A stretch of DNA of 64,000 nt. Source: Prosopocoilus inquinatus. Lineage: Eukaryota > Arthropoda > Insecta > Coleoptera > Lucanidae. Below, one piece after another: positions 20,328 through 33,309 of the stretch. The stretch spans positions 38,364,101-38,428,100 of the forward strand of contig CM069872.1 of NCBI GenBank assembly GCA_036172665.1. The letters run 5' to 3'. Positions within the stretch are counted from its first letter, which is position 1; each line of letters begins with the position of its first letter. Under the pieces are notes generated by a model. It was not told the DNA's origin. It did not search any database and saw only the letters and a list, made by a program, of their open reading frames with translations. The translations under genes and the position numbers were made by a program.

Positions 20328-22121
20328 AAAAGTTTTAAAACACAGTTGCAAGATTGGTTGTTACTAAAGCAACAACATTTAAGAGTCCTTTGAATTTAAC
20401 GGATTTTATACAGAATGCGTCTCATAAAGCGTTAAAAACAAATATAAAAATTTAAAAATAAGAAAAACAAATAGAAAATTAAGTACCAAAAGTATCATAT
20501 TGCTGTAATATTCATAAAAACCTTCAAAAAGTATCATATTGATGCAATATTCATAAAAACCTTCTTTTTGACATTTTGTGCAACGTTTGCTACATGCCTT
20601 CGTCTTGGAGTTTTTTAGAAAAAAGTTTATGAGCATGACAAAAAAATTATAATAATTTTCGTAACACTGATTTGTAGAATTCTCTCTGAAAAATTACATT
20701 ATAAAACCACAACGTTAATTTTGTATTATGATCGACATCAAGAACTAAATACCATGAAAATCATGTCGTCAGTGAAGCGACAATACCACTCGTTTTACTA
20801 AACTGGCCAAATCATGATTTATACCTCATTCTAATCACATGTTCATTGTGTATCAATCCAATATTGCCTACCCACTAATATTTTTGCATTCGGATCCTGT
20901 CATGGTAGAAATTTGTGTTTCAGTACTCATAAATGATAATTTTTTTAATAATATTACTACAACTAACGTAAAATGAAGTTGCTAAACAAAATGGTTTGTA
21001 GCCTCCCCTGCTTCAAAGAATATTCGAGGTATTGTCATTTCACGATGAAATGAGAGTCCATCAAGGGTTCAACGTCACTGAAAAAAAAATGTAATAAGGA
21101 TAATGTATAGCGGGAAAGATTACTAGCATAAAAACTGAGAGAGCAGTTATAGTTAACATGCATTTTATCAAGGCGCAGTTTCTTGTCTAAATTACATTAT
21201 AAACCGCGTCCAGATAAAATGCCTGTTAGCATACTTCTAGTTAATATAATAACATTACTTAAATAGCAAGTCTAAATATGTTTAAAAAATCAAAGTGCCT
21301 AATATAGTGTTCAGTTATTTACTATTCTTCTTCCTTTATTTTCTTTTATTACTAAACATCTAATATTTTATTTATAAGGATTTGGAAACTAAATTATAAC
21401 ATTTATTTGTTAGACTTATTTCCAATCAGTTAATCAAGCACCTAATCAATGAACCTCGTTCTGCTAGCATCTTACTATTTTATAATCTTTCTTTCGCAGT
21501 TTAGGACTATCATTAAAATTTTCTTTTCTCGAGAATGCATTGGTGTCAGGGCCTTCTGGTGCTGGTGACGATTAGCGACGTGTCACGTGCATTGGGATTG
21601 TAAAATACTGCAGAGATGGTTTTACCGGCAGTGGAATTCTGATAAGGTGGTTACAATCCCATCTCTGTGTCAGAGTCATTTTCAGAAAGCTCAAAGATTC
21701 GGTCTTGGCGAATACAACTGAATATAAGGAGTAATGAGACATACCAGTGCAGAGATTGGACTATCCATTTCTGTAACGCATTTCTGGTTCTTCTAAAATT
21801 ACTCAATGATACCAAAGGTAGAAAATAGTAATTACTTTGTAATTGATTATAGGGCTTTGATTTTCAAATGCTCACAAGGTATGTAAATAATTATGTATGA
21901 AAATTGATACAGAAAAATTTCTGCAATTTTTCCTTATGCATCTCCTACAGAAAATTGGACATAAAAAATCAATTTGTTGCTTATGAACATGATTTTTTTA
22001 AAGATATCAATAACATTCCCCTAAATGGTACATGACTATTCACTAATTAACCTTTTCAAAATATTACTTAATTCTTACTAATCTAAAATGAACTTTAATC
22101 ACTTATTTCAGTTCAATAATT
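20328..22121. other. No gene seen
   Basis: AT-rich intergenic sequence. The tandem-like phrase GTATCATATTG plus TTCATAAAAACCTTC occurs twice near 20490-20560. Nothing else could be supported. Confidence 0.4.
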
Positions 22122-22333
22122 TTATAGCTATTTATTGCACAAGTGACTTATTTGCTGATAAGACACGAGTGTAATACATAGTTTTATTCAACACCTGTTT
22201 GTTATGAAGTCATAATAATGCCGATTTTGAATAATCGTTTATTACGGGTTCATAATCCCATTAGTGTTTTAAAGACCTTATAATATATTCAAAGTCGGCA
22301 TTATTATGACTTCATACTAAACAGGTGTTGGAT
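22122..22333. mobile_element. Palindromic MITE family M, copy B
   Basis: ATTCAACACCTGTTTGTTAT at 22186 is mirrored by the block ending ACAGGTGTTGGAT at 22333. The inner block GAAGTCATAATAATGCCGA and its complement match copy A at 17922. This copy is uninterrupted and serves as the reference for the site the hAT entered in copy A. Confidence 0.75.
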
Positions 22334-24499
22334 AAAATTATTTTTTAGTAGCTCGTCATAATCTTACCCTGTGCTAATCAACAGTGTTGTTATGATTTAA
22401 ATTTTCCTGCTATCCTCCAAGTATGTCAGCCTTCCTTTTGTTGGGCTCACTGTCTTCCAATTAAAAGATACCTTCTGTTACTGATCTAGGCGTTCTCATT
22501 ACCTCTTCCAGCCATTTAGAAGCTCTGATACAACTTCTTGCCTTTACAAGACGAAACATGGGTAAGTCTCACATCATATTGCCTTGTTGCCCCTTTCTAA
22601 CTAACTATCTACAACTGCAATTGTTGACAGCCTAACAAAATAAAATTTCCAGTGTTTTAATATAGGGTTCCTAGACTGTAATTTAACTTATTTGGTAGCG
22701 TTTGGAGTCTTTTTATTAATAACTTCAAATTTCAGGGCTTTTTTGTTTGAAAATCAGCATTTCAAAAAAAAAAATAAAAATTAATTCGACTGTCTTTGAA
22801 ACACAATACAAAGTTACAGACAGAAAATAAGATTTCAAGAGTTTTTATGACACAAGATAAAAGTCAGACACTGGCAAAAATAAAATCTATTTCATAAGTG
22901 ACCATGAGATCAAAAGAATGGAAGTTGTTGTTGAAGTGGAAATTTTATCAGATAAGTTAAATGTCAATCAAATTTATATAAGCAACTTGCAATTAAAAAT
23001 TTTCAAAACGACGCGTTACTAGTGTGCATTACTCAAACTTCAATCCTCTACATCCATTTGTAATTACTAGAAAAGAGTTAACAAATTATTGAGTTGAATT
23101 ATTGAAATGCACTTCATTTGAAATATTTAATAAAAAAAATATATAAGAGTCACATGACATGATGTTATTTTTTGTGTTAAATTTGTTATAATTGATTGAA
23201 ATGATTGTATGCATTGGTTGATTTGATTATGTTGGAAATACATGGTAAAATGGATGCACAGATTTAACCAATGAGGAATTAGTGAGATTGAAGAAGCAGT
23301 CGACCTTATTTGTTGTACCTATTTTGGCTGACACTACACTGGCTATTGCCTCTCTCCATCAGGTAGGTTTTCTGTGCAACGGTTTACCGTAAGTACTTCC
23401 ATCAAGGATTTCATACTCCTCTCTCCTCTTTAACAAATTTTAATTAAATAATTAACACTGTCACACGGCACCACTAAATAAAAACCTTTCATAAATTTCA
23501 ATGTAGTTTTATTAGAAAAATGAGATGATTTATTATTAAAACTAAAGAAAAGCAATCAGGGGGCTTACTTACATATTTTTAATAGTTTTCAAATTCGTTG
23601 TCACATGCAGGAAAAACATTGTGCAGCGAAGCTTGATTTCTTTTATAATTCTTGCATTATGAAGTCAAAGCGAAGTATTCTATTCAATCGTTACTTTCTC
23701 AAAGTAATAAGGCAGGAAAACTACAAAATTTTAATCAAAACCAAACCTAAACTCAAAATGTAAAAAATTTAAGGTTATGTTAACACAATATCTTCTAATA
23801 TTATACGATATAACTAAAACTGATGTAAAACAATTACTCACCACATTTCGCAGTGAATTAAAACATTATTATTTCGATTTTATTTAAAAATAAGTGTTTC
23901 TTAATATATTTACGTTTTTCCGTAAACAGGGTAAACGTCAAAATAATTCCTTCCAATCAGTGCCGCCAATCGTCGGCGGTTTTGGTTTGAGTAACCTAAA
24001 ATGTTATAATTGTTAATAAATATTAAATTAAATCGAAAATATATGGTAAATTATAAATTAGTTACCATAAATTGTTTATATTTAATACAATATAAGGGGG
24101 CATCTTACAGTTTACAGTTTACGTGCCCTTAATTAACTGATTGGCAATTAAGACCAATCACATCACATGATCACAAGAATGCAATTTTTTACCAGTGACG
24201 TAGCATGAAACCGGGTAAAAAAATTAAATTTTTTTTTTTTGAAAATTAATTTAGTGACAGTTAATTTCTTTTTAAAGAGTTTTTTTTTATATAATAATTT
24301 AGTAAATAAAATGTATCTAAATAGTACATTATTGATCTGCCTGAGTATTAGGCAAACATGAGTACAATACTGTGCGGAGTGTGCACGCCGCTTACAGATT
24401 AAATCAATATTTAAACGTGCAATTTTAGTTACCAAATGAGTGTTAATAATATCCCTGTAACTTAGGCAAACATGAATACACGTAAATATAACCTATAAA
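22334..24499. other. Intergenic stretch, no gene seen
   Basis: AT-rich, with only short frames. No RNA gene, clear repeat or conserved exon was recognised upstream of the ARID5-like promoter region. Confidence 0.4.
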
Positions 24500-24870
24500 C
24501 ACAAGTTCGGTTCTTGTTAGTAGCGGATAACGCGGTGAGAAATAAACGCGCGTTTGTAACGTACGTAGCAGAAACAAAATAGTTCGATGTATGCAACGCA
24601 AAGAACATCCGCGCGCACTTCCACTAATTTCGACGGCTAGCGCAATAAAGTACTGTAAATATTGTGTTACCTTCCTTTCTTTCGCTTTGTGTTAAAAGCA
24701 GGAGAATCCCCCCCTATTCTTTGCTGGGCCCGACAAATTCCGGAATGCGACGGCCCGCTACGAATGTAGCTCTGTATCGTGACGTCATATAATTAGAGTA
24801 AATACAAAGTAGATGATGGTGTCAGCGGCGTGTTGTTTGTAGTTTCTGTATAATTAATTGTTATTTAAAA
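24500..24870 (+). promoter_or_regulatory. Likely promoter and 5' UTR of the ARID5-like gene
   Basis: The composition rises in C+G and CpG here (AAACGCGCGTTTG, CATCCGCGCGCAC, CGACGGCTAGCGC) compared with both sides. GTGACGTCAT near 24779 is a full CRE-like site. The start codon of exon 1 follows at 24871. The transcription start cannot be placed. Confidence 0.45.
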
Positions 24871-26027
24871 ATGGATAATAGCGCCGTTCAGGTAAGATTT
24901 TTGTGCACACACGCTCCATTATGCGCGAATTTTATCCGCGTCAATAAATCAAGGCAATTTAATTATTCGTTCCACGTAAAATTAAATTATTTTATTGACA
25001 CAGTCAATTTAAATATCTTTATTAACTATAATGTGTAGGATCCACGCTCGCTATCTAAAGTAGGAAAGCACATACGTTGATAACGTTTTTATAAGTAATT
25101 GCACTTATTATTATCTCTGCTTATCGACTTAATTATGCGTTATTTATTTAATTTTTTTTCTAAAAAAAAATTCTTTTGTTTTTTTTTGGTCGCTCTCGTT
25201 GACTTGTTGGCAACACCAATCAGATATCAATTTATGTACATGCATTCACTTTTTGTTCTATTGTGTAATTGTATTGTTATTATTGCTATTGATATTAGTA
25301 ATAATACTAATAGAAAATTATTTTATTTTTTGTTTAACGTCATTAAATTATTGATTTGTGTGTTATTGATAATCGCACGCTTTTATTGTTGTTATTGTTA
25401 ATCGTGCCTGAAATTTCTTTGCGTTTTCCTTTCGCAGGAAAGCTGTCGTCATCTTACATAATTGATCCGATTTTCCTTGTAACCAAGATATAAATAGCGG
25501 TTTGCTTTTAATTCTGATAATTTGAGTTTCTTTCTCCTCGAATGGAACGGACGGAGAAAATGCCCCTGCTGCGTTGCACATCTTGCATCACAAACAGAAA
25601 ACGAAGAAAGTGTAATTGAAAGGAATCGCAATCGTCTTCAATTGCCTTCAATTTTTTCCTCTTCTATTTTTAATAAATAAAATTAGGGAGTGGGGGTGGT
25701 TTATTAACTATCTATAATTTGAATTTTGTGTTTGGTTTTTAATTTTAATTGAATTATTTTGTATTATTACAGTTAGTGGGTGGACCTTGCGGACAACACG
25801 GACCGTACACGTTTTACAAAGCCTTTAAGTACACGAAAGACGGTATAAAGCGGATAATAACGTTAAGTGAATTTTTTTTCGTAAAACTTTGGATGGACTC
25901 CGACTTGTTGTGCATAGGTGAATTACAGTTGCTTTGGATAGATAAAAACAGTGAACAAGTGTTGGCCAGTTTGAGGCTGTATTTTTTACCGGAGAACACT
26001 CCGGAAGGGAGAATGGATCACGGCGAG
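24871..26027 (+). CDS. ARID5-like chromatin regulator, first two coding exons (partial)
   Basis: Exon 1 (24871-24891) encodes MDNSAVQ and ends at CAG/GTAAGA. Exon 2 (25773-26027) follows a TTACAG acceptor and encodes residues 8-92. Both junctions are phase 0 and the first intron is 881 bp. The sequence has GGPCGQHGPYTFYKAFKY, FFFVKLWMDSDLLCIGELQ and LYFLPENTPEGRMDHGE. This is the conserved N-terminal (BAH-like) segment found before the ARID DNA-binding domain in ARID5A/B-type proteins, recalled rather than searched. Family members are nuclear, bind AT-rich DNA and recruit histone-modifying partners. The ARID domain itself is not in this window, and no third exon was recognised before 64000, so the gene runs off the right end. 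Confidence 0.85.
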
Positions 26028-27038
26028 GTAAGTGGTTTTATTTAAATAACTAAACATCTGTTTCGCCATTGTTTTGCTGTTACGTCGGCGCTGCGGCAAA
26101 AATTTAATTGCCCCCGTGTTAACATCAAACACTTCGGATTTTATAAGGATTCACAATTACGGTCCGCCGTTTCATTTAATTATAAATCAGTTTTTCTTTT
26201 CGACTATTTTTAATGTAAATGAAGCCTTGGAAGTCTGAAATGTCGCCCACATTAAATAAGGTGCGTGCCTGATTTCTCATCGGGAAACGGCCGCTACTGA
26301 TTTCGATAATTCTGTTTGTTTTGCGTGCCGCTCTCTGCTTACGCTGGATCGAACTTCACCAGAGGAGCACTACGCTTGAGCCGGTTTACAAAGATTATCC
26401 CACTCTACTTTATGTTTCTTTTCTCTTTCTACTTTATATATGACGTTATTATTTCTAAATCCAAACTTATTGTTGTAGTTTTAAAACGCCGCGATATATT
26501 GACGTGATAAAAAAGCGCTCGGAAACTACCTAAACTAATAATGTTATTATTTTTATTGCTTCTTGCCAATCGTAACGTTTTTGCTTCTTCGAAAATCCAA
26601 TTTACTTGCGAAATGTTTCAAATAAGTAATTGTTTACTGATCGGCGTGAGACGTGCTTTTTATATGCGCATGTTTAAAGTGCTGAAACGCAGAATTAAAA
26701 TCGATTTTTCAGCTTTGCACTCTCGTGTTCATTTTAACAGATTTAGAAAGTACGTTGTTGGAAGTCTGTTTCATTGTTGACTCCGTTTCATAACCGAACT
26801 CTGCAGATATTATTAGACGTGTTACTTGGAATTGTGGACACTTCAGATATTCATTTATCATATGAACAAACGTGATAAACATACAAACACTGTTTTTATA
26901 ACAAATGCGCAAAAACGCAAACAATGCTAATTATTTAAATATTTATTTATAACATATGCTAATTTTCAATTATTAATTCTCCTGAATTTTGTAAATATTT
27001 CGCGCTTGAAAATAAACATGCAGTATGCTTTTTAGAAC
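26028..27038 (+). other. Start of the large ARID5-like intron, no gene seen
   Basis: The splice donor GAG/GTAAGT at 26028 opens an intron that extends past the window end. This first part has somewhat higher GC near 26050-26350 and no recognised repeat. Short frames at 26316 and 26541 have no domain signature. Conserved regulatory DNA is plausible this close to the promoter but cannot be shown. Confidence 0.4.
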
Positions 27039-27192
27039 AATTAAAACAGTGGCGTAACTAGAAGTAGAACCGCCAGGATGCAAAATTTTTAGTAGCGCCT
27101 TTTAATTTTGGAGTAATTAATAACGGGTCCATATTTTAAAAATTTCGGAGTAAGCCATGACTTTTATAAACTAACAGTTAAAGTAAGCTTTC

Positions 27193-27340
27193 AGGGAGGG
27201 TTTCACAATCGAACTAAAGGAGACTTTAAAATGATAGTGACAGTCAGATGTCAAAACTAACGCAAAAACATATTTACTTGCACATCAGAATGTGACTTTT
27301 ATTTTAAAGTCCGATTAGTTCGATTATGAAACCGGCCCTT
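27193..27340. mobile_element. Small foldback MITE nested in the hAT
   Basis: AGGGAGGGTTTCACAATCGA then ACTAA at the left pairs with TTAGTTCGATTATGAAACCG then GCCCTT at the right. ACTTTAAAAT is also inverted inside. Length is about 148 bp. The ends resemble the GGCC-GGTTT type seen in intron 1 of the protease homologue. Confidence 0.65.
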
Positions 27341-27594
27341 GATGAATGAGGCCTTATTGAATTATCGGACAATCTGATGATTTAATTCAATATTTCAGTT
27401 GTTTTATCAGAATTGCCAATAACCTTTATCAAAATTATGACTAACTTCAATTAAAAATTTTAATATTCATGAAATTACTTACAATGCTGGTCTAAAGTTC
27501 ATCTCCCCGCCCCTCCCCCTTTAATTTATAAGATAAATCTAAACAAAGTTGATAACAAATACTAATTCTTGAAAAAAAATTACTTTAGTATATC

Positions 27595-28150
27595 CGCTAG
27601 GTGGCGCTGCGTATACTATGAACTTTAAAATTTTAAATGGCATGGTGGTTTAAATGACCAATCATTTTAAAGGAGCTTTAATGCTACATGCAATGACGCT
27701 GTCAATTTTAATAGTTTTCATTTATTTTTGATTTAATGACAAAAAATTGTTCTATTAAAAATAGATAATATATATAAATATTAAAACAAATAAAAATTTA
27801 TCACTTCAAACCGAAAACACCGAAAATTGATAAAAGGTGGCACTGCGTGCGCACTACGAACTTTTTTTTGTAGATCTTTATTTCAATTCATTTTGACAAT
27901 TTAGTGTCTTCGGTTTGAACTAATAGATTTTTATTTGATTTTGTATTTATATTATAAGCCCTTTACCCGATATTGAAGGAAACAAGTTTTTGTCATTAAC
28001 TCAAAAATAAATGAACGCTGTTAAAAACCGACAGCGCCATTGGATGTAGCATTTAAATTCCTTTAAAATGATATCTCACTTAGGCCACCATGCTATTTAA
28101 AATTATGAAGTTCATAGTGCGCGCGCAGCGCCACCTTTTATCAATTTAGC
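27595..28150. repeat. Foldback with GGTGGCGCTGCG arms
   Basis: CTAGGTGGCGCTGCGTATAC with TATGAACTTTAAAATTT near 27597 is mirrored by AAAATTATGAAGTTCATAG then GCGCAGCGCCACCT near 28100-28136. A third, diverged copy (AAGGTGGCACTGCGTGCGC) sits at about 27834. The paired GCATGGTGG and CCACCATGC blocks lie inside. The element is nested within hAT copy 1. Confidence 0.6.
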
Positions 28151-28811
28151 TTTTTCAGTTTGAAGTGATTGATTTTCATTTATTTTAGTATTTATAAGCC
28201 TACTACAAACTATGAGTTTATAAAAAAAAATTGTCATTAAATAAAAAATAATTGAAGACTGTTAAAACTAGCGGCAGGGCCTCTAGACCCTTCTCATATT
28301 ACGACAATTCTACTACAAAATGGTTATCCTTAGGAATGGTTTTTGCAGTTGGTAATACAATTAAAAATATTTGACTATTTGCAACACTGCAACCGTATAT
28401 TCAAGATTGGAGGTTATATAATGCGAATAAAAATTAGTAGTGCGTTAAATTAAATCCCGCTTCGCAATTAAAGAAAAAAAAACATTCGAAATAAATTAAT
28501 TTTATTAATATTCAGCTCTTCAATCTGAATTAAAAATGTCAAATATATCCAACTTTTCTTTCTAAAATTCTCTAGCTCTTAAAAATAATTGCTCATTTCT
28601 TCAATCAATTTGGCAAATTATGACTTCTTATGGAATTTTTGGCGAGTTAAAATTCAAATTTTGAAATCACTGTCGACTTGGTTAGACAGTGACATTCATT
28701 TATGTAGTTTGTCATGATCGCTGAACCATTAAAAAGTATCTGTATTTGTTTATTAATAAAAATTTTAATTTCTTGACTTGCAAACCCTGTTTCTGTTCTA
28801 CTGAATTATAA

Positions 28812-31800
28812 GGAGAAAAATATATATTTTTTTGATATTTTTAGATATTTATAATAAGCCGCTAAGAATTATCAAGAAATTAAAAACTAATTATTTTTTA
28901 TCCCGAAGAAGCTGTCAAAGAAAACATGGATTTTAAATTGTACTTACCTGTCAGATAAATTCTACAGGGTGATTCTTTAGACTTTTTACAAACTTTGGTA
29001 ACTGAAAGTTGATGTAATTTTATGGAAAAAAGATCAACACCGGTCCGATTGGCTTTTGTTTAGAAGTTATAATGACTTTAGTGTTTTTTTTTTCATTGTA
29101 TTTGATAATAACTTATTTTTGATTAGTACTACTACCTTCGAGCAAAACTGGTGACGTAATTGATGTTAACTATTAGCGTTATAGATATTTAAAATTTAAA
29201 ATCAGATGCCAAAATTTAAAATCAGATGCCATTGTACGAAAAAAAAAAACAATTGAACATCGTTTTACCAAGAAATTCATCAAAGTTACTTTTTTTTAAT
29301 GGGATACTTGGTGTATAATGGCATTTTTTAATTCCCCAGTAAATACTAGCCTGAGTTGATGTGTCGCATCAAGGATCTAGCGTAAGCGGTTTTCGACTTT
29401 TTTCATTTGTTTTTGTATATAGCACAACTCGAAATCCAATCAAGATAGACCCATGGTGCGACCCATAATTTCAGGCTAGAATTGACTCAAGAACTCAAGA
29501 ATGGAACAGAAAGTGTAGTTTTCTTGTATTTTCAGAAACTACGTTCTTTTTTTTTATTATGCAAGACACGAAGAAAATAAAATATGATAAAGACATCACT
29601 TGTTAAATTTTTAATTTATTTGTAGATTTTCAAGAAGGAAAATGATGTTCGCAAAAGTTATGACTTTTTATCTAATGTTTTGTTTGCCGAAAAATACTAT
29701 TTTTGTTTGTTTTTAAAAACCTTTAAGTCGCTCTTACTTTTATTTTTTCATCATATCTTATTTGTATCTCCTGTGAATTAATTAACTGACGTCAGTCTCT
29801 TGACTTTTTCTTGTTGTACTTTACGTGCTTTTAAAAATTGGCCTTTTAAAGAAAAAAAGAATTTTGCTCTAAAAAATGTTAGTTATTATATACAGAAACA
29901 AATTATTCATGTATTTTAAATAATAATAAAATATCTTTCAAAGCAGAAAGAAGAAAACAGTAAGCGCATTTAAATTTGAGAAACTAACAAGATATTATTT
30001 TGTAAGAAATTGTTTTTATTCGAGCTTTAAGATTTAAGTAAACAGATTCTTTCTCAATTTGCATTCTGTTATTAAAACGCTGACTCAATTCTAATAAACA
30101 GTCTTCTGGTTTGTTATTGAAAGTTTTAATATGGAAGCCTCATTAAAGAACTTTGCCAATTTAACGCAAGTTAAATTAATCCAAAAAAAATGATTGATAA
30201 CTGATTAAAACTTTCCCTCTTGCGAACCCTCCAGCATAAGATGTTTAGTTTGGAATTCGTTTGCTCTTTTAAAAGAATTGAGGTACAAATTATGTTTCAG
30301 CATAAAATTCTGCAAGAAAAAAAATCTTTTTCAATTTATTTAAAATTTTAAAACTACCTATCGTTTTATTTCAGTTTTAATATTTAAAAATCTACTGATA
30401 AGTTGGTTAACATTTTATTTTCTTAATGATTGTTTTGAATTGTACTTATTAAGAAGGCTATTGACGCTTATTTTCCATAGATACGTTAATTTGTATCTAT
30501 TTCTAAATAATTTAAAAAATATTGTGTTTGGTTTAATTTGTTGAAAATTTTAATTTCCTGTGCAAAGCTATAAACCTTTGAAAAATATTCACTCTTGATT
30601 ATCTGAGAATTGAAATGAGATCTTGTAAGTTAAGGAATGAATTCTCGTTTCTCCATAACAATCTGGAACGGGGAGTAGTGCTTTCGAATTGTCCAAGAGC
30701 ACGCTGTTAAGTTGTCAAAGAAAATAATAAGTAATTTTCATAGATAGGTAATACGAAGTATTTATGAGAAATACGTCCCTAAAAATATGAAATATTTTTA
30801 TACAAGTATGAAATTAGAAACCTTTTTCAAAAGTGTAGCTCAATTTTACCTAATTGCATTTGGATTAACCTTATTACTTTCTGAAAATTTAAATTCCATC
30901 AATAGTTACTTGCATGCTTAAGTTAAATACTCCTAACACGCCTTGAAATTTTCTAATTAAATATTCAAATAGTATTTAAGTTAGTCGTAATTAATCAGCT
31001 TGTTAATAAACGACTGCGTCTTTAGGAAAATATTAATCCTTTTTTTATTTTGAATTCTTATTACTTTTTTTGTAATTTTTTAGGGAACTCATCAAATCAA
31101 AAAAAATCCCTGTTACATTATGTTGGTAATAAACTAAGTTCCATATAAAATATCGGTGTACTATGTCGGCAGGATGAAGTTTCATTTTAAATCCATTTTA
31201 GTAGTTATATATTATTTATAATTTCGCAACAACCTTGAAACAATGATTAATTATTGCACTTTGCTATTCTATATGAAGTTAAAAAAATCATTAACTCATT
31301 ATAATTATTAAAAATTCAAGTCATGACTTAATCATCGTTTGTTTCATACACGTGTTATTTCTGTTTCTAAAAAATAAGACACTATTGCCAATTGTACTTT
31401 CCACAAAGCATACTGGCTGTGGGCCTTTGAATTAACAGATAATATAAAAAAGAATCCACAGTACTAAGTATTTCATAAAACTTCTATTCCGTTTATAAAA
31501 ATATTTTATCTTTCCAATTCGTATTCAGAGAATTTCGTAGTTGCAGCGTCATGTAAATGTAAATTTTTTTCCGAGAATTGTCCTGCGTTCTTCTTCAAAA
31601 GACCTGAAGCAAATGAGGCGTAAATGTGAAAAGAAAACCTGGCAATGCAGACACGAACAAAAATACTAAGAAACGTTTCAATTTCAAAAATCTTTTTTCG
31701 CTTTTCCGCATCGCTTCAGTCACAAAGAAATCAATAATTATTAAGCGCACAGTAATTTGCTGCATGATTTAAAAGTTTCCTTGAATCTGATTTGATCGCT

Positions 31801-33309
31801 GAACAGTTCGAATGTAAAAACTGTAGAAAAATAATGACCTACAATTTGAGCGGTTTGAATAATAATTGACCGTCGACGTAGAATATTACGTATTGTAATG
31901 TGCTTGAACAAAAACGTCATTTCTGGTCTTAAAAAAATGTTTTGAATTCATTTCCTTAATTTCATTTGCCATATTTAAAAGTATCAGTAAAAAATAAAAA
32001 TTAAGTATATTGATTGAGTTGCATGTAATTAGCTCAGTTTTAAGATTTATTGTATTTTTAATGAATAATAATGTAACCTGGCGAAGGAATTTTTTTTATT
32101 TATTTCATTTTGTAATATTGTTTATTTGCTGTTTTATTATTACTCAATCAGTTTTTCGCATATCACCGACATTCATTTAAACTATGCATCAGAAAAATTA
32201 AAATTGATTTAATCTAATCTAGTTTTTATTATTTAAAAAAAAATACATTGTATATGTTTGAAACTAATAAAGGAATTTATTTCCTTTAAAACTTTATTCT
32301 AAAATACGACAGTTTTTTGATTACATTAAATTAAAAAAATATCGCAATATATAAATACATTGTTATGAGAAATATGTCAAAGATACTTTTAAATCGTTTA
32401 TCAATATCACAAATACACACGAAAGCAAGTTGTATTTTTCAAAAAGTAAACAATCATGGATTACTATTTTAACTAAAATAATTGTTTGTGTTATCAATGT
32501 GTAAACATCATAACATCCTCTACTTTTAAGAATGACTCGGAGAGAAACATTTATTGCATAAAAATTACCGTTTGTATTCCTTAAGCAATTGCTTGTTTAA
32601 AAGGAGCATTCTTATTTAAATTAAAAACGTGAAAGTTTTTTCTCGGTTTTATTTGCCGAGAATTTAAAGCCGCGCTTTCTTTTATGTGAGTTTCCTGAAA
32701 TTGGATGGTTTTAGTAAATTACCATTCATTGACTTCCTGTAATATTATGTCACTAAATGGATGAAAGTTACCTTACCTTGCTTTAATCTCACCTGTTGTA
32801 TTCTGAACGTTTTATAAAAATTAAAAATTATTTACCTACCACAATCCAAGTTTATAAGAAAAAAATTTGTCCTCTTCCTATCCTCCTTAAAAGGAACTTT
32901 TTTTTACAAGGAGTTAAATCTAATAAGGTTAATATTTATAAGGAGCTATTAATGCACGGCTGAACGTCGATATTCAAAAATATCTTTAAAAGTAGCTCGA
33001 AGAATAATCGCTACAAATTTTCTCGTTAATTTTTATAATAGTGATAAAATTATTGTAATTTTGTTAACTCGTGTTGTAGGTCCGTTTGTATGGACTTTGT
33101 TTCCATTCGTGCTCCAATTAATTTAAAAAGAAAATAACTAAATAAAAGAAAAAGCACCAAGTGTAAGAAAAGTGCAAACTTTTTAAGTTTGGAACGTAGA
33201 ATAGAAGGAGCATAAGGAGAAAGCAGAAGACATAAAAAAATATATAGGGACTGGAAGGTTGAAGGACTATTTCTGTATTAAAGAAACAAGTCACAAAAGA
33301 AAGGAGTTG
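28812..33309. other. Intron stretch, no gene seen
   Basis: About 4.5 kb of very AT-rich intron sequence. TTTAAAATCAGATGCC is directly duplicated near 29200-29230, and ACAGGGTGATTC near 28970 resembles the edge of the foldback at 38839. No exon or complete repeat was recognised. Confidence 0.4.

Larger units (their letters stand above)
27047..28803. mobile_element. hAT family A, copy 1 (1.76 kb, non-coding)
   Basis: The left end is CAGTGGCGTAACTAG and the right end is a decayed TTTCTGTTCTACTG. The flanks AATTAAAA (27039-27046) and AATTATAA (28804-28811) match at 7 of 8. The first 70 bp match copy 2 at 34934 (GCAAAATTT, then GGCGCCTTTTA-like). The last 430 bp match the right part of copy 2, for example TTTGCAACACTGCAA and AAATTCAAATTTT followed by GACTTGGTTAGA. 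Other repeats are nested inside (27193-27340 and 27595-28150). No transposase frame remains. Confidence 0.7.
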
